Positions 1 through 5,634 of a DNA stretch of 5,634 bases are shown here, in pieces. Location of the stretch: the NCBI GenBank assembly GCA_031274985.1, contig JAISPK010000131.1, positions 1 through 5,634 of the forward strand, in the 5' to 3' direction. The DNA comes from Coriobacteriales bacterium (GTDB taxonomy: Bacteria; Actinomycetota; Coriobacteriia; Coriobacteriales; UBA8131). The translations under genes and the position numbers were made by a program. The notes under the pieces were generated by a model, which saw nothing but the letters and a program-made list of their open reading frames with translations, ran no database searches and had not been told where the DNA came from. Position 1 is the first letter of the stretch, and each line of letters opens with the position of its first letter.

Positions 1-1
1 C

Positions 2-109
<108 letters not shown>

Positions 110-114
110 ATACC

Positions 115-1140
115 ATGAACACCGCACCGGCACCTCCGCACCTGACACTTCCGCAGATCTCGTATGATGCAAATAAGTACACGCGCGGTTGCCTGCTGGT
201 GCTTGCCGGTTCTCAGCGCTATTTTGGCGCAGGGGTGCTCGCCACCCTTTCTGCAGAAAAAACAGGAGCAGGTTATGTGAGTCTCGCAACTCCCGCAAGT
301 GCCGCTTTAAACGCAAAGCAGCACTTGCTCTGCTCTCCGGTTATTGAAGCGCCGGAAGGCCACCTTCCGGGCACCTTTGCCGCCCATGCGCTACCCGCTC
401 TCCTACAAGGCTTGCACCGGGCGGACGCGATTTGCTGCGGACCGGGCATCACCATTAACCAGTCCACGGTTGCTTTTGTAGAGGAGGTGCTCCAACACGC
501 CTCGCGAGAAAACATCCCGCTGCTCCTTGATGCGGACGCTCTCGGAGTTCTTGCTGCGCGACCCGAGCTGCTCAAAGACCGGCGCCTGGCAGCCAAAACG
601 AACGATTCTCAGGGATTGGCGGCCTCTCGACTGAACCCGCTCATCCTTACCCCCCATCAAGGGGAGTTGAAGCGCCTGCATGCTGCATTCATCGATGAGG
701 TAAAGAGCACACGCCCTGCTGCCTCAGACCAGGACTCCACCAAAGACCAATCAAACAGCACCTCCCTGGCGCAATCAAGGATACACGAAACGATTGAAGC
801 GGCTACTGCCCTGGCTGAAGCACTCAGCGCTATCGTGGTGGCAAAAGGTCCCGTTACCATCATCGCCGGAGGCGGAGAGCACTTTGAAAGCAGCGAGGCC
901 ACCCCTGCTCTGGCAAAAGCCGGAACCGGTGATGTGCTCGCCGGCGTTATCAGCAGTCTCGTTGCCCAGGGTCTGCCAGCAAAAGAAGCCTCTTTGCTCG
1001 GCGTGAGGATCCATAGCCTTGCGGGAGTTCAGGCAGAGCTGGGGCTGGGGCGCCGCAGCGTAACAGCACTTGATGTCATTGCTGCAATACCTTGGGCTAT
1101 CGCTCAGTTTGAGGCGGAGCAAAGAAACGCAGGAATGTGA
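115..1140 (+). CDS. nnrD: ADP/ATP-dependent (S)-NAD(P)H-hydrate dehydratase
   Basis: NnrD dehydrates the damaged S-form of NADHX/NADPHX back to NAD(P)H using ADP (bacterial type) or ATP. It is a cytoplasmic metabolite-repair enzyme with a ribokinase-like fold. In the 341-residue product I see the N-terminal AGSQRYFGAG (31-40) leading into EKTGAGYV (48-55), GPGI (109-112), LLLDADAL (136-143), LTPHQGE (178-184), AKGPVTII (243-250), and the signature KAGTGDVLAG (268-277), whose Asp273 is the expected catalytic base. The C-terminal RIHSLAG...VTALD...AIP pattern is also typical. The protein is longer than many stand-alone NnrD proteins (roughly 270-300 residues), mainly because of a polar Ser/Asp/Lys/Gln-rich insert near 195-222. 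The epimerase partner NnrE, often fused at the N-terminus, is not part of this protein and not in the window. ATG 115 is the natural start because the conserved domain begins about 25 residues later. Its Shine-Dalgarno is weak: AGGGA at 96-100, 14 bases away. The stop is 6 bases before the next gene. Confidence 0.93.
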   Translation: MNTAPAPPHLTLPQISYDANKYTRGCLLVLAGSQRYFGAGVLATLSAEKTGAGYVSLATPASAALNAKQHLLCSPVIEAPEGHLPGTFAAHALPALLQGLHRADAICCGPGITINQSTVAFVEEVLQHASRENIPLLLDADALGVLAARPELLKDRRLAAKTNDSQGLAASRLNPLILTPHQGELKRLHAAFIDEVKSTRPAASDQDSTKDQSNSTSLAQSRIHETIEAATALAEALSAIVVAKGPVTIIAGGGEHFESSEATPALAKAGTGDVLAGVISSLVAQGLPAKEASLLGVRIHSLAGVQAELGLGRRSVTALDVIAAIPWAIAQFEAEQRNAGM

Positions 1141-1146
1141 CCCGCC

Positions 1147-1860
1147 ATGGAATCCTTGCTGGGGATCGATTGGCGCTGGGCATGGATCGAGTTTAACCGG
1201 CTGCGCAACAAACCCGGTGATACCGACTACTGGGACGATAGGTCAAAAGACTTCAAAGAGCATAGCGGGGTGTCGGATTATACCGATATCTTTATCCGTT
1301 ATCTCAAACTGACACCCGGGCAGAGTGTTTTGGACATGGGTTCAGGCCCGGGAACGATAGCAATTCCGTTGGCAAAGCAGGGACACCCGGTTATCGCAGC
1401 AGATTTTTCTGCCGGTATGCGCCAGATGGCGCAACAGCGCGCAGAGGAGCTGGGCCTCGCGGGCTTTGAGGTGAGAGCGCTTGACTGGAACGAAGATTGG
1501 GTAGCTGCCGGCATCCAGCCAAAAAGCGTGGACGTTGCCATCGCCTCGCGCTCAACCATGGTAGACGATCTGGGCGACGCGCTCATGAAACTGGATAAAA
1601 CCGCGCGCCATAAAGTGGCCTTAACCATGGTCACTGAGTACAGCCCCCGAGGCTTCAAGGCTCTGGGCAGTGTGCAGGGCGCGTGCAAGAGTTACCTTCC
1701 TGACTACATCTATGGCATCAATATTCTCCTTCAGTTGGGAATCTACCCGCAACTCCGCTATATTGATACCATTCATGGAAACGGGGGAGAAACAGAAAAC
1801 AAGCTGGTGCGTTGGGCTTTTATCAGCTGGACCCCCCAGGCAGAGAGGCAAGGGCAATAA
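1147..1860 (+). CDS. Class I SAM-dependent methyltransferase, substrate unknown
   Basis: A 237-residue, probably cytoplasmic protein predicted to transfer a methyl group from S-adenosylmethionine. The Rossmann-type SAM site is clear. Motif I is VLDMGSGPGT at 61-70, with the glycine-rich loop and Asp63. The acidic residue ending strand 2 is Asp86, in VIAADFS. The motif II region is VDVAIASRS (128-136). An N-terminal section rich in Trp and Asp (IDWRWAWIEF, DYWDDRSKDF) precedes the domain. This layout resembles unassigned class I methyltransferases that I associate with Coriobacteriia, which is a recollection and not a search result. No substrate-defining motif was recognised, so a small-molecule, protein or other acceptor all remain possible. 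The start ATG has AGGA at 1131-1134, 12 bases upstream. The gene sits between nnrD and a homocysteine methyltransferase, so a role in methyl metabolism is plausible but unproven. The TAA stop is 3 bases before the next start. Confidence 0.85.
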   Translation: MESLLGIDWRWAWIEFNRLRNKPGDTDYWDDRSKDFKEHSGVSDYTDIFIRYLKLTPGQSVLDMGSGPGTIAIPLAKQGHPVIAADFSAGMRQMAQQRAEELGLAGFEVRALDWNEDWVAAGIQPKSVDVAIASRSTMVDDLGDALMKLDKTARHKVALTMVTEYSPRGFKALGSVQGACKSYLPDYIYGINILLQLGIYPQLRYIDTIHGNGGETENKLVRWAFISWTPQAERQGQ

Positions 1861-1866
1861 GGAGTG
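1850..1866 (+). promoter_or_regulatory. Ribosome-binding region and GTG start of the homocysteine methyltransferase gene
   Basis: Two Shine-Dalgarno-like stretches occur here. AAGGG at 1850-1854 lies inside the end of the upstream methyltransferase gene and is 9 bases from the GTG start, a workable spacing. A stronger AAGGAG at 1859-1864 overlaps both the upstream TAA stop (1858-1860) and the first base of the GTG, so it is too close to serve this start. The next plausible in-frame start, TTG at 1885, is about 20 bases from it, which is too far, and it would cut into the N-terminus. Start at GTG 1864 is therefore preferred. Close stop-start spacing suggests translational coupling. Confidence 0.55.
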
Positions 1867-3207
1867 GTACCTTTCAGGCAAGCATTGGGCAAGCAGGTCA
1901 TCTTTGCTGATGGCGCAATGGGTACGCAGCTGCAAGAAGCAGGGCTTGCCCCCGGTGAGGCTCCGACGCTCTTTAACCTCACCCATCCACACGTGGTGCG
2001 CAACGTTCACTGCGCCTACCTCAATGCCGGAGCCACGCTTTTAACCACGAATACCTTCTCCGCCGGCCCCCTCATGCTTACGGGCAAAGGCGCTGAGGCC
2101 CTCTCGGCAATCACCCTTGGCGTGCAGCTCGCCCATGAGGCACGGCAGTTGTGCGCAAGCGAGGCTTTTATCGCACTGAATATCGGTCCTCTTGGCCAGT
2201 TGCTCAAACCGCTGGGCTCGCTCGACTTTGATGCGGCAGTTGAGATTTTTACCCGGCAGATAGAGGTGGGTGTTGCCCGGGGCGTTGACCTTATTCTCAT
2301 AGAAACGATGATTGATACCTACGAGCTCAAAGCTGCGGTTTTAGCTGCTCAGGAAGTCTGTGACCTGCCGGTGGTTGCCACGGTAGCACTCAGCGAACAG
2401 GGGAGGATGTTAAACGGCGCAGACTGCGCCTGTGTATGCGCCTTGCTCGAAGGTCTTGGTGTTGATGCGCTTGGGATCAACTGCGGGGCAGGCCCCCGGG
2501 AGGTTGCCCCTTATATTGAAGAAATGCGCGCCCGCACCTCACTGCCGCTGGTGCTCAGCCCCAATGCCGGCCTGCCTCTAGTCGTTGAAGGTAAAACCAC
2601 CTATCCCGCCAGTGTTGCTGAGTTTGCCGAGGCGATGTTGCCTCTGGTTGTTCAGTACACGGCAATAGCCGGCGGCTGTTGTGGTACGACCCCTGCGCAC
2701 ATCGAAGCTCTGCAAGAGAGCTGCGAGGGCATGGTGGCGCGTGCAGTTTCTCCGATAGCGAGGCACGTGATAAGTTCTTACGCTACTGCCCTTGACCTCG
2801 ACAACAGCCCTGAGAGCACGCAACTACGCATTGACAAACGAGTCGATCCTGCCTGCGACAGCACCTTGGCCACCACGCTGGCACAAGGTAGTTATGACTA
2901 TGCCGTTGACCTCATTTTGGACGCCCTGGACGCCGATGCGCAGATAATCGGCATCTGCGCCCACCAGGCGGGCATCGACGAGCGCATCGCTTTACCTGCG
3001 CTCATCGAAGCAGCCCAGAGCATGGTCAAAGTACCCTTTCTCATAATAAGTGCAAGTTTAGAGGCCCTCGAAAGAGCACTCAGGGTCTACAACGGCTGCG
3101 CCCTGGTAGATCTGTCGCGCTTTGCTCCTGATCAACGGGAGACCGCCACTGCACTGGCAGCAAGGTATGGCGCTGTTTTAGATACCGATATCGATACAGA
3201 CAGGTGA
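1864..3207 (+). CDS. Homocysteine S-methyltransferase (MetH N-terminal type) with a truncated, degenerate pterin-binding tail
   Basis: A 447-residue cytoplasmic enzyme predicted to methylate homocysteine to methionine. Residues 1-290 form a homocysteine-binding TIM barrel: DGAMGTQL (16-23), NTFSA (63-67), ETMID (147-151), NCGAGP (206-211) and GGCCGTTP (270-277). Cys207, Cys272 and Cys273 match the three zinc-binding cysteines that activate homocysteine in MetH and BHMT enzymes. Residues 302-447 follow the MetH folate-domain pattern (ISS..., SYDYAVDLILDALDADAQII, GIDE, LEALERALRVYNG), but the usual pterin-contacting motifs are replaced and the protein stops about halfway through that barrel. 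There is no cobalamin-binding or SAM-activation domain, so a full MetH role is not supported by this gene alone. The methyl donor is unknown: a separate corrinoid protein, S-methylmethionine or free methyl-cobalamin are candidates. GTG 1864 is the first possible start, because an in-frame stop lies two codons upstream. Confidence 0.88.
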   Translation: MVPFRQALGKQVIFADGAMGTQLQEAGLAPGEAPTLFNLTHPHVVRNVHCAYLNAGATLLTTNTFSAGPLMLTGKGAEALSAITLGVQLAHEARQLCASEAFIALNIGPLGQLLKPLGSLDFDAAVEIFTRQIEVGVARGVDLILIETMIDTYELKAAVLAAQEVCDLPVVATVALSEQGRMLNGADCACVCALLEGLGVDALGINCGAGPREVAPYIEEMRARTSLPLVLSPNAGLPLVVEGKTTYPASVAEFAEAMLPLVVQYTAIAGGCCGTTPAHIEALQESCEGMVARAVSPIARHVISSYATALDLDNSPESTQLRIDKRVDPACDSTLATTLAQGSYDYAVDLILDALDADAQIIGICAHQAGIDERIALPALIEAAQSMVKVPFLIISASLEALERALRVYNGCALVDLSRFAPDQRETATALAARYGAVLDTDIDTDR

Positions 3208-3213
3208 GTAATG
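3202..3213 (+). promoter_or_regulatory. Stop-start junction with embedded Shine-Dalgarno before the helicase
   Basis: AGGTGAG (3202-3208) resembles a Shine-Dalgarno sequence and contains the TGA stop (3205-3207) of the homocysteine methyltransferase gene. The helicase ATG begins at 3211. The spacing is unusually short, so initiation may rely on ribosomes finishing the upstream gene. This is inferred from spacing only. Confidence 0.4.
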
Positions 3214-5634
3214 ATTGACCCACAACGTTTTGCAGGAGAACTGGAAAGACTCAATGATGAGCAGCGCGAGGCGGTCACCACGCTGGAAGGCCCGGTTCTG
3301 GTGGTTGCCGGTCCGGGAACAGGCAAGACGCAGCTTCTCAGCTTGCGGGTAGCAAACATTCTCCAGAACAGGGATATCTCTCCCCAGAATATCCTCTGCC
3401 TGACCTTTACCAACGCCGGAGCCGAAGCGATGCGCGAACGACTTGTGTCGTTTATCGGCCGCGATGCCTATGAAGTGACCATCGGGACCTTTCACTCCTT
3501 TGCCGAAAGCCTTCGATCTCTCTACCCCGAGTACTTTGAGCGCGGCTCTTTTGACCAGGCGATCTCAAAACTCGAGCGGGCAAAACTCATCAATCGCCTG
3601 CTCAAAGAACTTCCGGTAACTGACACGCTCTACCAAAACCCCCATGACGGGTTATCCGGTAACTTGAAATCAGTGAGTTCCCTCATTGAAAAGATCAAGA
3701 AATCCGGCCTCTCAACGGATGAGCTCCTTGCGGTTGCCCGGCAAAACGAAGCCTTTTTTGATTATTTCGAACAACAGCACGGCGAGCTCTTAGAACGTCT
3801 GCAGGTTAATCTGCAAAGAGGCACCAGAGAGGAGAAAAAGATACTCCTCGACGAGCTCAAAACGAGCCTCCTGCTTGAGCTCGACGCGCTGCCTGCCCCC
3901 CTGACCACTCAGCTCGTTGCTCTTCCGGGAAGCTACGAGCCCTACGCCCTCTTGTTAAAACGGGTGATCCAAGAAACCGACTTCTATGATGAGACGGGCA
4001 ATTCAACGGGATTCCGCAAGGGGGTACGCGAGAGGTTCTTCAAGGATACGCCGCTCAGATTCAAAGATCGTAAGGCAAATGCTGCAACCTGCTCAGCGCT
4101 CAAGCTCTATGAACAGTATCAGGACTATCTGCAGAGCAATGCCCTCTATGATTACGACGACATGATCCTCGGGGTGCATGCTGCCCTTGAGAAAAACCCA
4201 CAGTTTTCTGCTGCTTTGCGCTTGCAGTATTCCTACATACTCATTGATGAGTTTCAGGATACCAACGGTGCCCAGATGAAGATAGTCGAGTCTATCGTGG
4301 CCGGTTTGGAGCACCCCAACATTTTGGCTGTGGGCGACGACGATCAGGCTATCATGCGCTTTCAGGGCGCCAGCGTGGAGTTCATCAATCAATTTGAGAA
4401 AAAATACCACGGCACCAGGACCATCGTGCTTAAAACCAATTACCGTTCCGTCCCTGAGCTGGTGACCTTTGGCCAGCAGCTGGCCGACCAGATCGAGGAA
4501 CGTCTCGCCGCAAGCAAGGGCGAGAAACGTCCGCTCCCTGCCCGACAGCACCGACCCGTCAAAATACCGGAGATTTCTCTCAGGCAGTATCCCTCCTCAG
4601 AAGTGCAGCTCTACAAAACCGCTGAAGAGATACGCGCACTGATGGATGCAGGCTTTTTTGAGCAGAGTGTACATCCCGGATCCGAGATTGCCATCATTGC
4701 TCGTAAGCATGACAGTTTAAAGAAACTCATTCCCTACCTGGAACACTTTGGAATATCCTTTACCTATCGAGCAAAACGAGAGGTTGATCAGATATCCTCA
4801 CTCCAAACGGTGTTTGCTCTGATGCGCTATGTTGCCGCCCGGGCAAAAGGCTCGCTTGAGCGGGCTGAGGCAGAGCTGCCGCTCATCGTCGCTGCTCCCG
4901 AGCTGGGTATTGCCTCCGATGCCCTGCTTACGTTGGCCTGTGAGGCAAAGGCAGCAAGAAGCTGGGTTGCAGCCCTGCAAAACAGCGCCGATGCGACCCT
5001 GCAAGAACTCAATTCGTGGCTCAGCGATGCTACCAGGCAGGCAATCAGCGCACCGGTGCACGAAGCACTGCTTCTTCTCGCAAATCGCTGCGGCAGCTAC
5101 TACGAAACGCGCAGAGTGCAGGAGCCCACTGCGCTTGTTGAATTCAATTACGGAATCAAGACCCTTCTCGATTTTGCGCACGAAGAAGTCAAAGCAGCTT
5201 CTCCGCGAAGAAGGGCAGCCTTGGAGCTCGCGGGTCCGCTGCGTTTAGCCACGGTGCTCGATTTGCTTGAAGAAGCCAAGCGATTTAAGGTTGAGGTGTC
5301 GGTTTCGGTGCCTCTTGCAAGCAAGAACGCCCTTACCCTTACTACGGCGCACAATGCCAAGGGGCTTGAATACGATCTGGTGTATCTCATTGATGCCGAG
5401 AGCAACAGCTGGAAACATCGAAACATCGGTGCTCCCCTCATTGCCCAGAACCTCTATCTGAGCGAAACTGAGGCTGAAGACGATTTCAGACGTCTTCTGT
5501 TTGTTGCGGCAACCAGAGCGCGCGACTCTCTGAGAGTATCGCTTGTTGGGTCTAACCCCGTTCCTGAGCTTATCGGTTTGCTCGAGCCGCTTACCGTGGA
5601 ACTCGATCTCGAGGGCATTGAGGATATCGCGCCG
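3211..5634 (+). CDS. UvrD/PcrA-like superfamily 1 DNA helicase (partial, 3' end outside window)
   Basis: An ATP-driven DNA helicase of the UvrD/Rep family, expected to move 3'-5' on single strands in repair or recombination. The frame is open for 808 codons to the window edge with no stop. Motifs in order: Q motif LNDEQREAV (14-22), Walker A AGPGTGKT (33-40), Ia LTFTNAGAEAM (64-74), Ib GTFHSF (92-97), Walker B LIDEFQDTN (344-352), III AVGDDDQAIMRFQGA (373-387), IV TNYRS (409-413), V TAHNAKGLEYDLVYLID (712-728), VI FRRLLFVAATRA (759-770). About 250 residues separate Ib from Walker B, roughly twice the spacing I recall for PcrA, so subdomain 1B is enlarged. Many relatives carry a RecB-like nuclease domain after motif VI. 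If one exists here it lies beyond the window. ATG 3211 is the only sensible start, since the next in-frame Met (74) falls after Walker A. The SD-like AGGTGAG (3202-3208) overlaps the upstream stop and leaves just 2 bases before the start. Confidence 0.93.
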   Translation, partial: MIDPQRFAGELERLNDEQREAVTTLEGPVLVVAGPGTGKTQLLSLRVANILQNRDISPQNILCLTFTNAGAEAMRERLVSFIGRDAYEVTIGTFHSFAESLRSLYPEYFERGSFDQAISKLERAKLINRLLKELPVTDTLYQNPHDGLSGNLKSVSSLIEKIKKSGLSTDELLAVARQNEAFFDYFEQQHGELLERLQVNLQRGTREEKKILLDELKTSLLLELDALPAPLTTQLVALPGSYEPYALLLKRVIQETDFYDETGNSTGFRKGVRERFFKDTPLRFKDRKANAATCSALKLYEQYQDYLQSNALYDYDDMILGVHAALEKNPQFSAALRLQYSYILIDEFQDTNGAQMKIVESIVAGLEHPNILAVGDDDQAIMRFQGASVEFINQFEKKYHGTRTIVLKTNYRSVPELVTFGQQLADQIEERLAASKGEKRPLPARQHRPVKIPEISLRQYPSSEVQLYKTAEEIRALMDAGFFEQSVHPGSEIAIIARKHDSLKKLIPYLEHFGISFTYRAKREVDQISSLQTVFALMRYVAARAKGSLERAEAELPLIVAAPELGIASDALLTLACEAKAARSWVAALQNSADATLQELNSWLSDATRQAISAPVHEALLLLANRCGSYYETRRVQEPTALVEFNYGIKTLLDFAHEEVKAASPRRRAALELAGPLRLATVLDLLEEAKRFKVEVSVSVPLASKNALTLTTAHNAKGLEYDLVYLIDAESNSWKHRNIGAPLIAQNLYLSETEAEDDFRRLLFVAATRARDSLRVSLVGSNPVPELIGLLEPLTVELDLEGIEDIAP

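Noticed and set aside
1138..1146. Terminator or promoter between nnrD and the methyltransferase
   Set aside because: Only 6 bases separate the genes, with no hairpin and T-run and no recognisable promoter elements.
1621..2010. 129-codon open frame on the - strand across the methyltransferase and homocysteine methyltransferase junction
   Set aside because: It is antisense to two well-supported genes, with no recognisable motif or ribosome-binding site.
3205..3207. TGA of the homocysteine methyltransferase as a possible selenocysteine codon or frameshift truncation
   Set aside because: The codons after it are GTA and then the ATG of the helicase, whose conserved domain begins at once. No folate-domain continuation follows, and no selenocysteine insertion element was apparent.
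4093..4551. 152-codon open frame on the - strand inside the helicase gene
   Set aside because: It lies wholly opposite the strongly supported helicase frame across Walker B and motif III, and its translation resembles no known family. It is a shadow of codon use on the other strand.
4829..5248. 139-codon open frame on the + strand in another frame of the helicase
   Set aside because: The helicase frame is continuous here and reaches motifs V and VI further on. The alternative peptide is Arg/Ser/Cys-rich nonsense.

Overview
The window is a compact stretch of bacterial chromosome carrying five genes, all on the + strand, with 3 to 6 bases between successive genes and no room for an internal promoter or terminator. 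It reads as one segment of a single transcription unit. Spot-counted lines range from about 42 to 63% G+C, mostly in the mid-50s. The organism is probably an anaerobic actinobacterium of the Coriobacteriia, perhaps Eggerthellaceae. This is a tentative impression from the style of the SAM-methyltransferase and homocysteine-methyltransferase proteins, not a demonstrated assignment.

Layout: (1) 2-109, the last 35 residues of an NADP-type glutamate dehydrogenase (gdhA), cut by the left edge. (2) 115-1140, an ADP/ATP-dependent NAD(P)H-hydrate dehydratase (nnrD), which repairs hydrated NAD(P)H. (3) 1147-1860, a class I SAM-dependent methyltransferase of unknown substrate. (4) 1864-3207, a homocysteine S-methyltransferase related to the N-terminal half of MetH. 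It has the complete zinc-site cysteines but ends about halfway through a degenerate pterin(folate)-binding domain, and it lacks cobalamin and activation domains. (5) 3211 to the right edge, a UvrD/PcrA-like superfamily 1 helicase. Its reading frame is open for 808 codons with all the helicase motifs and runs off the window without a stop.

The first two genes share a loose NADPH theme: a NADPH-linked enzyme followed by a NAD(P)H repair enzyme. Genes 3 and 4 are both methyl-transfer enzymes. The helicase has no evident functional link and may simply share the transcript. Genes 2 to 5 all lie in the same reading frame, separated only by a stop codon plus one or two sense codons.

No RNA genes, mobile elements, CRISPR arrays or long repeats were recognised, and no intergenic stretch exceeds 6 bases. 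The window looks mostly like ordinary housekeeping sequence. The observation most worth a second look is the vestigial half folate-barrel at the end of the homocysteine methyltransferase.
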